Below are positions 45,536-58,021 of a stretch of DNA of 64,000 nt, one piece after another (position 1 is the first letter of the stretch; every line of letters begins with the position of its first letter). The DNA comes from Chamaecrista fasciculata (lineage: Eukaryota > Streptophyta > Magnoliopsida > Fabales > Fabaceae): contig QANZ01047229.1 in NCBI GenBank assembly GCA_003254925.1, forward strand, positions 1 to 64,000, in the 5' to 3' direction. Under the pieces are notes generated by a model. The model was not told the origin of the DNA. It did not search any database and saw only the letters and a program-made list of their open reading frames with translations. Both the position numbers and the translations under genes were made by a program.

Positions 45536-48436
45536 TCATATCTGTGTTTGAGTAGGCTCACCAGGAACAAATCCTCTTCCTCCAAAAACAGGGCGCATAA
45601 ACGTATCATCAAAGATACGCCATAAGTAATGAACAGTTTGATTGGAATCAAGAGGGTTCCTCACATCTACATTGGATTCTGAATCTGCCCCATTGACAAC
45701 TAATGGTAGTAAGATAAACTTGCTAGATGATGAGTCTGCAACCATTGAGTTAACTGAATGCTTAGGGGGATTTAGCAATAACCTTATCAAAGGCTTTGTT
45801 AGTAGTCCACCCACCTACATCAAAATCATCATAAAAGGATTTTATTTAACACATGCTACTTCAGTCCTGCAGCTAAATTAAATATGTTAACAAACATAAA
45901 TTTTGATATTTTATTTCTTTTTTATCATATTTTCTAATTGAATAATGACAAAAGAAAACTTTTTAAAACAAGTCAACGTGGCATGAATTTTAAAAGAGAA
46001 AACTCAGCTACAAATGACTCTTACCACATTGGTCAAGAGAACAACAGTGATGGTGCTGGTAATCATGATGGCATTACCTCGCAATTGAGTATGTCCAGAT
46101 ATAGTGAACTGCATATATAACTATATAAGTCAAATTATAATGTAGCTTGCCTCATATCATAGGTAAGATATATTAAAGCTCTCTTCAACAAAATACAATA
46201 GTGAACTTTTTTAATTACGATTGCAAGAAGATAATTAAAGTCGAGATTGATCAAAGTCTCAATTAAATACCTGTTACTGCAAATTTCCACTTCTCAATGT
46301 CTAGTGCATCCATGCCAATGTATAAGAAGATAAAAATCTCAGATACGAATGAGAAAGTCACAAAAGCATGCCTATAGATATAGGAAGAGATATCATAAGA
46401 AATATTGGCTGTGTTTACAAATCTATTAGCATTTAGGATACATACATCATAGCTCCAACTATACCTGCTTGTAACTTTAGATTCTTCAGAAACATTATAC
46501 CACGTGTAGTGCGACATTAAAATCCCACAAAAGAACACAGTCAGGATCCCACTTAAATGGAGAAGCTGGAACATGAAGTTTGCCATACCAAGTTAGAATG
46601 TAAAGCTTATCGAGATTAAATGACTGTATTTAAAAATATTCAAGCGATTAAGAACTTTAGAATACTTACTTCAGCCAACATATAAGACAAATAGGCCAGC
46701 AGCATCATAAGAGCAAATTCTCGGTCAGGGGAATGCCTGGTACTGGCCATAAGTTATGAAGTTCAGCTTTCACTAACCCACAAGATATTATAACAAATGC
46801 AATAAACAAGTTTCCTACTTATTGTAGTAGGTAAGGACCTAACATAACCAAATCAAATCAGCATTAAATCAACATATATGATGGTTTCTCATGTTGAGAT
46901 ACAAATTGCCTAGTACTGGAATTCAGTCCCACTATAGACAAGGTCAATGAAGCATAGTAAGGAGGGGTCAAGTTTATTAGCAGGGCAGCCAAAGCTACTA
47001 CAACATGAGGAGTGGATTTAACTATTATACATATGTCATTACTACATTCAATGGATGAACAAAAAAAATTCTGTTATATATTAAGTAAAAAGCATTAAGT
47101 ATTTAGTTCTAGAAAAGAGGACCATCAAGTCTACAGGGATGTTAAGAAGAAAATGACCAATAATTTGATCCAGTACCCAAAAAGAATGAAATTGTAAGAA
47201 GAGAAAAAACAGAATTTTAGCTAGCTACCATGTACCTGCCAATATACAACTTCCTTATGATGTATGCGCTGAACAAGTCAACCTAAAAATCAGACACATC
47301 GGTACAGTAAGAGTTGATCATGCATAAGGGATATGACTAAATCAAGCAATCTAATGTGAAAGTTTCTCTAAGTCTGTACCACAAGTATATTTGCCACTGT
47401 AACATTTGGAAATCTCTATCTTCAATCGAATTTTATTTTATTGAATAATTGAATAGTTAGTGAGGGTTACTTGAGGTGACTATGGATGCCAGTAAGAATG
47501 CAATATTTTTAAGTGATGCAGATACTATATTTGGAGAAGGAGCTGAGCAGCACAATAAAAGCAGGAGGCAAACTTAGTTGGGTATAAATCAGAGCTATCA
47601 TATTCATATTCTTAAATATAAGGAGTATAATGTTTACACAAACTTCATAAGCCAGTGTGATGTGTCAGATTATGTGTGGTGCAGCATTCACATGAGGAGA
47701 AAAAATGAGATTTAAAAGTAAGAATTACGTACTGCTACTCCCAGTAAAGTGCTTGTCAGGAATAAATAGAAAAAATTGCCAATAAACTGGATGATATTGG
47801 CTGATGTGATGTGAGATAGGTCAAATTTCAGGATTGCATTGAAAAAAACCACAGATGCTGCATCATTCACAACACCTTCACCAAAAACTAGAATGTATAG
47901 AAGGGGTGTCTCTTCCTGATTGAGCACCTGCAACATCAGAGAATAAAATTAAGCAACCACTACCCTCAAAATCAGTAAGGAAAGCCGTTTATGAACACAT
48001 ACCTGGAATGTGCCAATTGAATCCGTGGCTGAAAATACTGCTCCAAGTGCTACAATAGGAGAATATAAAGTTATGCAGACAGAAAAGTAGAGCAATTATA
48101 AAATTTCAGTCCTTTTTAGCTTCAACCGTATGTCGCTTTTATGAAGAACTAATTACTGCTGAGTACAATAAAGTCGAGCATTGTGAATAAAAGCTCTCTG
48201 AGCCACATTTTATGTTAAGACATAAAGAGAAATTCATGGAGTTAGAAGCATAGAATATAGGACACGTATTTTCTTAAAAAGATGTGAAACAAAGGAGGAG
48301 ACACGATAGAAACATCACTAAACAAATATAAAAGTATACAAAGTCAATCAAAGATGCTTCCATGATAGAAAATTACCAAAATGGTCTCTCAAGTCCAATG
48401 AGCTGAAGCCCAAGCATTTGAAAAGCAAAATTGAAC
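45536..48436 (-). pseudogene. NHX: Vacuolar-type Na+/H+ antiporter (NHX), exons missing
   Basis: NHX proteins exchange cytosolic Na+ or K+ for H+ across the vacuolar membrane. Exons on the minus strand: 48436-48377, 48049-48003 (LGAVFSATDSIGTFQ), 47927-47733 (LVFGEGVVNDAASVVFFNAI), 47282-47236 (AYIIRKLYIGR), 46736-46670 (REFALMMLLAYLSYMLAE), 46565-46465 (LSGILTVFFCGILMSHYTW), 46371-46271 (IFLYIGMDALDIEKWKF), 46108-46025 (SGHTQLRGNAIMITSTITVV) and 45814-45536 (C-terminal tail ending RPVFGGRGFVPGEPTQTQI). Introns have GT-AG ends and the frames join. The N-terminal exons (about 150 residues) are not found upstream. Between 46271 and 46108 the exons for the conserved segment of roughly 65 residues before TRSGHTQLRG are absent. 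Most visible frames are open, so the loss may be recent, but the protein could not be complete. Confidence 0.85.
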
Positions 48437-48514
48437 CTGGATCACAATTCCAGAAAGTAACCATCAAGTTGTCAAATTCAGAAAATGAATATTCGATTAT
48501 CTCAATTTCTTCTC

Positions 48515-48870
48515 TGTGACCGGTATAAAGTATTAATTATAGAGTCGAATCCTTTTCTTTAATTTCTGGTCGCTAATTCAGAAATTAAGCCAAGAACAAA
48601 GGAAACAGAGGAACGAGACGAAAAGAATAGAAAATGCATTCTCAAGAAAAGATTAGGGATAAGAAATGTATTTCTATTACTTCGCCGTGACCGGCATAAA
48701 TTATTAATTATAGAAGAAGTCGATAAGATCAATTTCGAAATTCAAAGTATGATAGGCATTTTGTTGTCGGTAATTCAGAAATTAAGCCAAGAACAAAGAA
48801 AACAGAGGAAAGAGACGAAAAGAATAGAAAATGCATTCTCAAGAAAAGATTAGGGATAAGAAATGTATTT
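48515..48870. repeat. Tandem duplication of about 170 bp
   Basis: The segment from 'gtgaccggtataaa' to 'gggataagaaatgtattt' at 48515-48673 is repeated at 48686-48870 with few changes. It lies just 5' of the first remaining NHX exon on the minus strand. Confidence 0.8.
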
Positions 48871-48883
48871 TGCAAATGCATAC

Positions 48884-48970
48884 TTTAGCGAGGTTAGACA
48901 CGACTTTGTCGCCTTCATTTTCTTCTTTTTGCTTCAGTTCTTTGAATTCATCCTCCTTCCTCTTAAGCCT
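48884..48970 (-). pseudogene. Exon-like segment, charged coiled coil
   Basis: After aatttacag the minus strand has 29 open codons, RLKRKEDEFKELKQKEENEG then DKVVSNLAK, and a donor (GCTAAA|gtatgc). It is not part of any NHX. It reads as a charged helix. I do not recognise the parent gene, and it may be chance. Confidence 0.3.
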
Positions 48971-50897
48971 CTGTAAATTATTAATTCAAACTCCAATTCA
49001 ACAAATTCAAATTAAATTCAGAGCGAGACAGCGTGAAATAAAGATTGATGAAAACAAGAAACTCACTCATTAATTAAGAGTAGATCGAGACAGCGTGTTG
49101 AATGAATTAACACAATCGCCAATCCATCTTCTAATAAAATTAAACCCATGCTAATTTGATTTCATCGATTTCTTGCTCTGCTAATATATATATATATATA
49201 TATAATAATACTGCCATGTTAATTTTTATTTAAATAATTGTTAAATAAATAAATAAATAATATTGCATTTCAACCATGAATCATTGAAAAAATCAGTTGA
49301 AAACCTTAAACCAAAGTCTCTTATTGTTTAGGTCAATAAATATTATAGTTGAGTAAAACTATGCAAGAAAATAGTCTATAATTAGTGTTAAGCAAAGTAT
49401 CCAAGAAAGTATATTGCAAGGGTTCTATGAGAGGGCATTACATCTTATTACATAGCATTACATCCTCTCACAAAAGCACTCTAATTACAAGGAATTACAT
49501 CTAATTACATGCTTCAATTTCTGCTTCAAGTTGATTCCATAATTTTCTTCCATTCCTGCTTCCATTTGGTTCCATGATTGTGTTATGATAATTGCACAGG
49601 TGGAATTTTGACTTTTGACTCCAATGCTTTGTTTCATATCTTTGCACCACCTGCCATGTAATTGTATAACAGAAAATAGAATCAGTCTTGCAAAACCTCA
49701 TACATAACTTATTTGGAAACTTTGAGGAGAACCATAACAATACATCAGACGTCAGCAGAATGCACCACAAAGCAGAATTTAAATCTGTACAAAGCCAAGC
49801 AAAGAATCTTCAGTCCCAAAGTGAAAAAAGTACTTTTAATGTATAAATTTGAGATGTCATATAAGCTTTTTGGTCTCTGCCCTTAAATTTTATATTCAGA
49901 AACCTGACCAGTGACCAGACTGCCACAATGTTCTCAGTACTCGGAAGTAAGTAACATGGTTATCATTTTAACAACACAAGGTTCCAATCCCAAACATTAA
50001 TTTATACTTTAAGAGATCATGTTATAGCTATCTTGCATAAGATTGGAGAATCCTGATGATGTTATGAGTTAGACCCATTAAATTTCAATTGTGAACAGGA
50101 AGAAACAAGGTTACTCAGAATAATACATAGAAAGAGTATAGGCTTCAGAATAATACAGTTGACATGGAAGTAGGTAGAAAAAGAAAGGAACCTGTAACAT
50201 TCAATGTGCAAAATTTTGTCTCCTTTCAATATATGAAACAATGGTCGTAGAAGAAGAAATCTTGGTTTCAGAAGATCAGATAAACCCCAGTTCCAACTTC
50301 ACACTCACAAAATCTTCAAGCACAACCTGTTAAGAACTAGAAACAAAATTTGCATGAAGTCCAAAATTTGTATATGAGAATCGCAGTCTTCAGAGGTATT
50401 CTGAACACATGGAAATAGAGAACTTTCAGCTCTGACAGTTGAGAAATACAATAATGTACACAATATTTTTTAAAACAATCATAGGGTAAGCACTTCAATT
50501 TTCCTGACATATTCACCAACACCACAAGATATATATTAATAATTGAAAAAATTTAAAACAAAGATCTTTTAAATAGGGACCAAAAGTACAAAGATCCCCT
50601 GACAAATCCATTTTAACAAGTTATTAACTCCTTACATCACCTAACTTAACTGATTACTTAATATAAGAATTTCCCTATCCACCCTGCTAATGATCTACTT
50701 CAGTAATTGCCCCTCTCCGTATGAGGACATACCCCATCATCAAAGCAACATTAACTATGTACCAAATTAGAAGTCAAAAAGAACTTATAAGTCAAATCTT
50801 GAACAAACCTCTATATTTCAAGGAATGAAATGACACCCCAATTTCACCATAATGATAAAATGCGTTGTTCATAGAAGTATGTGGAACATGAGCAATC
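48971..50897. other. Intergenic DNA
   Basis: 49028-49093 repeats 45098-45165. A (TA)n run lies at 49184-49204. 49430-49600 has direct repeats of 'attacatc'. A minus-strand open stretch at 49770-49501 ends ...RKLWNQLEAEIEACN and could be a transposon tail, but no family is clear. Confidence 0.4.
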
Positions 50898-53804
50898 TAG
50901 TGCCAATCCGCCCCTATTTCTTTTTCACATCGCTTCAATAACTCTGGGCTACCGCGAATTTTCAGTTTTTAAACTGCCAAGATATTGAATACTCATTGGG
51001 AGGGACGTCAACTTGGGGCAGGCAGATATCTTCAAAAAATTAAGCGACGTAAGGTTTCCCAACCAGTGAGGCAAAGATGCCAGATTTGGAAGATCATATA
51101 ATTTTAATGATCTCAGGTTCACCAGATGCTGTAAAGTTTCCGGGAGATCTTTCACTTCTAGACAATTGCTAACCTTAAGATCTTCAAGAGAAGTGAGAGA
51201 TTGAAAACTTGCAGAGAATAGAAACTTAGCGCACCAGCAAATTTTCAGTATTTTGAGAGAATGCAAGCCCTGCAACACTTGTTCTGTCAATGTCTCAAGA
51301 TTGTCAAGCAAAAAAATGTGGAGCTCCTTAAGGCATGTAAGGCCCCTAGCATCCCATCTGGAAAGGAAGTCAACTCTATTTATAAGAATTGTAAGGCATT
51401 CAAGATTGTGGAGATTCTGAATAGATTGAAACAATGCTGCATTGCATTCTCCTAGTATTTTAAAATCACTGACAGAAGGAAGGCAAGACAAGGACAATCT
51501 CGGACAATCGCTAATTTACAATTTAGAAAGACACGGAAAAACGTTAACCCCGTCCTCCTTCAATAGTTTTAGAAGGCATGGCAGTTTCTCCAGAATCAAA
51601 ATTTTCAAAGCTCTATAGCCAGTTGCAACTCCACCACCATAAGATTCCTCATCAATAAATTGCACCTGATTCATGTTGGACAACCCCAGATTCTCTAGAA
51701 AAGGAAGTTTCCCCAAAGGTGAAACACATAATAAGTTCTTGCGGTCTGCAAGTTCTAACCGACATAACTCTTTCAAGGTAGCATTACCCATCCATTTTGG
51801 GAGTTGAGCACCCATATACCCTCCTACAAGCAAAGTTCGAAGTTGTTGTGGATTCGGTTGAAGAACTTCAAGAATCTGTTCCACATTTTCCTGTGACTGG
51901 GAATCTTCATTATTGTCCCATGACAACACCAACTCTTTGAGGTGCTTATCTGCCATATTTGCCTCTTTTGCGTCCATTACACTTGTTACTCTCTCCAAGT
52001 GCTTGAGGAAAAGAGATCCTTTAAGATTCATACATCCTAATTCTGCCAATAAGAAACCTTTTCGCTTGCCAACAGTATATCTATTTAATGTCTTTAAATA
52101 GATAGGGTGCCTTAAGCACTCTAAAGAAATTTGCATGGTGCAAAAGCAGAGAGGACCATTCATCAAGTGGAATCGAATGGTAAAATGAGATATGGCGAAG
52201 TTTTCTAGGGAGATTAGATGTACAAGTGTCATGTGTAATGCAACAACACTCCTCCTCCAAAACAGACTGGACAAGATCATGTATTAGATCATGAATCTTG
52301 AACCTTACATCATAGCAATAACCATCCATGTCAACCACAGTCTTAACATCTTGGAAAAATGATTTCAAATATAATTCATTCCACACCATATCACCATCAT
52401 CTTCCACTTCCAAACTTCCATTGGACGAAATGAAGCCATTAGCCATCCATAATTCAATTACTTCATTCTTGCTCATTATCTCAGCTTTGGGGAATAATGC
52501 ACAATAGGCGAAACATTTCTCAGCTTTGGCGTTAGATCCAAATAACTTAATCTCAAGGCTGGCAAAATAGAATATTCATCTTGGGGTAAATTCCAAATCT
52601 TGCTTTCCTTCACGTGCACCCAATCTCTTTCCTCACTCTTAAATTGCAAAAGACCTCCCAATGCTTTTGCTGCAAGAGGCACACCTTTACACTTGTTCAC
52701 TATCTCCTTCCCTATGGCCACAAACTCTGCACATTCTCCTTTGTTTCTTCCAAAAGCACGTTGTTTGAATAATTTCCAGCAATCATCTTTAGATAACATT
52801 GACAACTTAAGAGAGGGGACCGTTCCCATAATAGATGCAACTTTTCCAAGACGAGTTGTGACCAAAACAGAAGCACCCTTGGAGCCACAAACCAATACAT
52901 GTTTCAACTTATCCCATTTCTCTTGGTTTTCATTCCACACATCGTCCAACACAAGCAAATATCTTTTCCATTGCAGCAGCTTTTGAAGTCGTCTCTGTAA
53001 TGGCTCAAGATCCAGATTAGCATAAGCATCCCCAGAAGCCGCTTCTATTATAGCTTTTGACATCCTCTTCAAATTGAAATCTTCTGAAACACATACCCAG
53101 ATTCTTTGCTCGAAATGACTGACCACCCTCTCATCATTGAAGACTAGTTGGGCAAGTGTTGTCTTTCCAAGACCACCCATACCTATGATTGGAAAAACAC
53201 ACAAGTCCTCCAAATTAGAAGCATGGCCAACGAGGAAGTCTACAATTTTCTCCTTATCTTCATCTCTTCCATAAACTTGGGGTTGGGTTATGATTGAGGT
53301 TGTTTGGCGCCATTCCGGGATTTCATTTCTCTTACTCTCAGTAACAATCTCACGCAAATGAAACTTGAATCTCTCCTCAGCAATGTCATCTAATCTCTCC
53401 CTTATGTCTTTCATTTTTCTAGCAGTTCTGTAACGGAACAAAACATGCTAGGGACTAAAAGATGATAAGCAAGAGCCATGTACCTTGTGCCCATGGTATT
53501 CCAAAGCAAGGGCTTCAGTAGAACAGCGATCCAAGATGTCATCAAGAAAGTGAGCTGCATCTTTAAGTTTCATAAGCCAATTCTTGAGAGCTGCATCTCT
53601 TTCAGTAAGTTGCTTCTGTTCAGCATCTTGAAGCACAGCCTTGACAGTAGTGAGTATGCTTTCAAGCCTTTTCATCTCTTGATCGACACCCAGAAACAAT
53701 CCAAGCTCCTTTTGAATGAGTGAGCTCAACTTGTCAAGCACAACTTGTCAAACAATCCAATGCAGTAATCAGGAAAGAAGGTTAAATGACGCTTGTTCTG
53801 TCAT
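50898..53804 (-). pseudogene. NLR2: RGA-type CC-NB-ARC-LRR, broken
   Basis: The order on the minus strand is: Rx-N coiled coil (LKDAAHFLDDILDRC, about 53560); P-loop GMGGLGKTTLAQ (about 53180-53145); RNBS-A with IWVCVSEDF; kinase-2 LLVLDDVWNE (about 52940); RNBS-B VLVTTRLG; GLPL as GVPLAAKALGG (about 52680); RNBS-D CFAYCALFPKAE after a frameshift; MHD as KIHDLIHDL (about 52290); then LRRs to 50949 and the GADWH tail at 50898. Breaks: doubtful N-terminus with stops between the ATG at 53804 and 53741; TAG at 53448-53450; one-base loss at about 52515; loss of about four to six LRRs after FRVLKA (about 52090); a stop at 51516-51518; a frameshift near 50970; and TAG where the family usually has Lys in the final block. 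The nucleotide-binding core is intact, so decay is recent. No introns are evident. Confidence 0.9.
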
Positions 53805-56274
53805 GATCGAAAAGCATATGACTGGAATTCAATTGGCTACCTTTTTATTGTGTTGATAATGTGAATGACAGTTTGCCAATGCACTAATCACAGTAATCAG
53901 GCAAAAAGATTACTGTTTTTCTTTTCTTTTCTTTTATATATTATTTTATCTTTTGGTAAAAGATGACTACTTTAGTTGTGAAGCATATTTCTGGAATATT
54001 ATTTGCTACTTTTCTTGTGGAGCACCGAGCTAGGGAATAATGCGATCCCTATTGAGAGTAGGGTTGATGAGAAGCAGAGTTAAAATTGACTTTATAAAGG
54101 GGAAACCTACTATTTGGTCCCTCTTTTTTTTTTGATTGAGTCAACAACTTAGTCCCTAGACAATATGTATCCAGGACCTATTTGCAAAAATTACATATTG
54201 ACTCCAATTTTTTTTAAAGTTTTCATTTTAGTCCCTAGATAATATGTATCCAAGGACCTATTTGTAATTTCCTGAAAATGTTTTGGAGTCAATATGTAAT
54301 TTTTGTAAAATTTGTTTTGGTTAAAATTACAAAATCGGAATTGTTTGATCTAGAGATGCTTATCAATAATTGCTTGAAGATAGTTTTTAATATATTTTAG
54401 GAGATCATTATTTTTCTGTTACAGACTCTCCTTCAGACTTTCTCTCATTATAAATTTATATTATTCAAATCTGCAGTTTCTCTCTGATTCCTTATCCTTC
54501 TTAAATTTAAATTCAACTTGTAACCTTTCTCTCTTGTACAGACTGTAGAAATGTGTTCCTATGAATCTTTCTTTTACAGTGGGTGCAGTCAAAAGAAAAG
54601 AATTTTCAGCGGAGGATATACCTTACAAGTTATAACACTTAATATACTTTCCTTTAGTATTTCCTTCTTATAATATACTTTCTAGAACACATGACCTTTA
54701 GAGCTTCCCAGACACAGTCTTGTGGTTATACTGAATCAGGACACCAAAGGAGCTGATTAAAGCAAACATGCATGGAAGTTGGCAAAATAAGAAAAAATTT
54801 ACATTCAATATGCAAAATGAGTAAGAGATCATAGACGAAAATAATAGAGGTCAACAACTCAAGATGGACTTCAATTTTCAATTTTTGTGGGAAATAGAAT
54901 TCTCATTCATCACATTGGTTTTCTTTCTTTCTCACTTTTCTTTTTGGGCCAATATCAGTATATCACAATGGTTTTCTTATTGTTCAAAGATAAAATGAAT
55001 GCAACATCAATATTACCTTGCCCAAAATTCTTGAATAGTTATCATCATATGAATGAGTTCCCTTTAGGAAGATGATTGAATAATATTTGATAAATGCTTT
55101 ATATGATATTCTACTGTGAAGAGGTAAAGGGTATTTGGGAATCTGCCCCCTTTAATGTCTCTTTACCTCATAGAGATGTTTGCTTACTTGATTGATTAAT
55201 GAGTGTCACCAAATACCTACCAAGAACATCTTTTATTTCTGTTTCTTGCTGCATGTTATTATATTTGGAACTTTAGGAATGCAAGAAGAACAAATTCGAA
55301 AGTCCAGTATAATTCAGAAAGCCATGCACTTTAGTCTGAATTGTGACAAGTGATTGGTATAAGCAGCTTCAACATATAAAAGACAAGGAAAGAGAGGAAA
55401 TTAAAGGACTTATTTCACTTAAAAAAACATAATGCGAGAGTGGCATTGAAGCGAAGTAGAATTTATCATAATACTTGACTAAAGTTAAACTTTGAGGACA
55501 AAATTGACAGTAAACAAACATTGAGGACTAAATTGAAAATTGATATAACGTTTGGTAATGAAAATTGATATAAAAAATGTTTAAAACTTCATTTTGGTCT
55601 TGAAATTATAGGATGAATTTCAGTTTGATCCTAAAAATATTTTTTTTTGTTCTATTGTGATCCTCAAAGTTTCACAATTATTTCACTACTAGTCCAAATG
55701 TCGGTTCCATTAGTGTTTCATTCTTAAGTCTTATTTGGATGGCTGAGATGAGAACTATCTCTCTAATACATGGCTAATGTGGCAGAGAGAGGAAAAATAT
55801 CATTTCAACTCTCTCTATGTCCTTCATCTCCCTCATCGATCTCTTCATCTCTTCATCTTTGTCTCTGTCTTCTCCATGTTCTTCATATTGGTAGGGTTTG
55901 TAACCAAAGTCATAGCTTCGGAATAACAAGTGTGAGCTTCATCCTAAAAACAACACATACAAAGTTCCAATGGATTAACAGAAAAAGAGTTTAAACAAGT
56001 GTGAGCTTCATCCTAATAATAACACATACAAAACCCCTTTCATAGTTTCACTCATTCTTGAATATACAACACAATATCCCTCCACTCTAAATCCTTTCTT
56101 TTTCACACTAAGCTACTTCATTGAGAGGAACAATATAATGGATACAGAAATTCCCAGAAACAAATGAGCGCTAGAAATATATACATGCCACATGCAAAAT
56201 GTATAACTGGTGTTTTCTCTATTTGTGCAAGTGATATTTTTGTGCTCAAGCTTGTGCGTTGGAAAGAGACACAC
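53805..56274. other. Intergenic DNA between NLR2 and the MAPKKK fragment
   Basis: 54108-54310 contains inverted 'tagtccctagacaatatgtatcc' blocks of a MITE-like repeat, and 55490-55700 more 'ggactaaattg' repeats. No gene is seen. The 54887-55075 open stretch has no recognisable content. Confidence 0.4.
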
Positions 56275-57640
56275 CTTGATTTTGAATTAGTTTTCAAGGT
56301 TCTAGATGGATAAAAGCCATCCCCTTCTGATTCCATGCATGGTTTATGCCTCACAGTTCCAATGGCCTAAAAGAATATTCAAATAGAAAAAAAGTAAATA
56401 GTCCATGTAATCTGCACACAGTTAAATGAGAGATGCATGTATCCATATGTTTTGATCAATTATAGCCTGAGAGAAATTAAGTGATAAAGGGGATAAGTCA
56501 TTTTGTGTTCTCGTGTTCACATTGATGATTCAACAAGACTGACAAAACAATGGCTACAAAAGCTACCAGGTAGACACAAAGTGATTGTCAGACAATATAT
56601 ATATATATATATGAATTGGTGGCCAAGACCTGGGATTAAAAATCCAGAGCACATTAAAGAACCAATCACGCTGTAGAAGAACCCACTGGAGTCCCATGAT
56701 TTCAAACTTTCTTATACTTATTAACCCTTTAATGCAAATCTTCTAGTTTTTAGCATGTATAATGCATTTTATAACAATATCAAATAACTGGCTGAGGAAT
56801 CCTTTTAACATAGACACTTAACTGAAAAGAGAAAGGAAAATGAAGACGAAGAATAAAAGAAGTGACTATACACGTGCTTTGTCCATATTTATGTAGAATG
56901 TTTTATTTGATCAGATATTTATGTAGAAACTTAAGTCATATAATTACAGGAAATTCATAGAAATAGGTCTATGTTGATCTTACAGCATTGGTAATAACAG
57001 GTGTTGATTCTGAAAAATCAGCAGTCAGGGTAGGTCTTTCTAGTGTAGCATTTCTAACGAATGGATGCTCCAAGAGTTGAACAGCTGAGGTCGAAAGATC
57101 GGATTTCTTTACAAACAAAGCCTGATGAATTCTTTTGCATCTTCCGATAGATGATCTGGAATTGTAGGAAGTTCCTTGTTATTTCCTATCTTAAACATCG
57201 CAGCAACCTTTGAAGCATATCACAGGAAACATAATATTAAAATGATCAATATTTCCAAACATGCAAATGCTCCAATGAAGAGACTCATTAGTCTTAGATA
57301 ATAAAAAAAATAATATTATCTTTTTGTACATCTTCACAATTTACTAACCCCTTCATACTGGCTCCAAGGAGGTTTTGTTGTAGCCATCTCAAAAACAATA
57401 CAGCCAAGGCTCCATATATCAACATCAGGATTGCAACAACTTGAATTTTTAATAACCTAGATGATTGCACAAGTTCACACATAAATATACTACCCGGGAA
57501 GCTTAAGTAACAAAAGGTGCCATTTTTACAAAAAAGAAATGCTGACCTCAGGTGCCATTCATTAAGGACTTCCCTTGAATGATAAAGGACCATCCATTAA
57601 GGACTTCCCTTGAATGATAAAGGACAAGACTGCCCATCTA
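56275..57640 (-). pseudogene. MAPKKK (YODA type) kinase-domain exons, broken
   Basis: MAPKKKs of the YODA group phosphorylate MKK4/5 in development and stress signalling. Minus-strand exons: 57640-57547 encodes GQSCPLSFKGSP, the activation loop up to the usual Y-W-M-A-P-E; 57456-57349 is exactly VIKNSSCCNPDVDIWSLGCI and on to PPWSQYEG (subdomain IX); 57207-56984 has VAAMFKIGNNKELPTIPDHL, a TAA where Gln is usual (CL*RNP), and a frame change before QLLEHPFVRNA; 56366-56275 has MESEGDGFYPSRTLKTNSK, matching the region after the kinase domain. In the first exon 31 bp are duplicated in tandem (57564-57624), so the GSP block occurs twice, each followed by a stop. The ATP-binding lobe is not seen. 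Confidence 0.8.
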
Positions 57641-57810
57641 TCTGCAGATTATTCCAGTGAAGCAATATCACAAACCATAGCCCCATGGTTGAAACGCAAA
57701 TGGTGAAACTATAAAAAGTATTATTTTACCTTCAACAAAGATTTATGGCTATAATCAATTTAGAAGAACATACCAATTAGAAATATGACCAACAATCAAA
57801 TATGTTTACC

Positions 57811-57906
57811 TTAATTTGGTGTACCATTGATCTGATTTGGAGAAGTTATATCCATCTTTTTTCTATTTTCTTCATCACCATCTTTGTTTTTATCAGAGCC
57901 TTCCAT
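57811..57906 (-). pseudogene. First exon of the acidic-start gene, third copy
   Basis: The ATG at 57906 opens MEGSDKNKDGDEENRKKM, then ITSPNQINGTPN and TAA at 57813-57811 (a donor, TTAAG|gtaaac, overlaps). It is homologous to 33674-33760 and 38681-38770. No F-box or FBD exon follows; the MAPKKK fragment begins 170 bp on. Confidence 0.45.
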
Positions 57907-58021
57907 CGCTTACACCTCTAACTTGTTAAAACAAAGCGAGAAAGAAGAAAAAACCCTAAGTTTTGTGTAGCAGGCGTCTACTATGTAAGCGAGCGGCTAT
58001 TGTGTAAGAGATGGTTCAATG

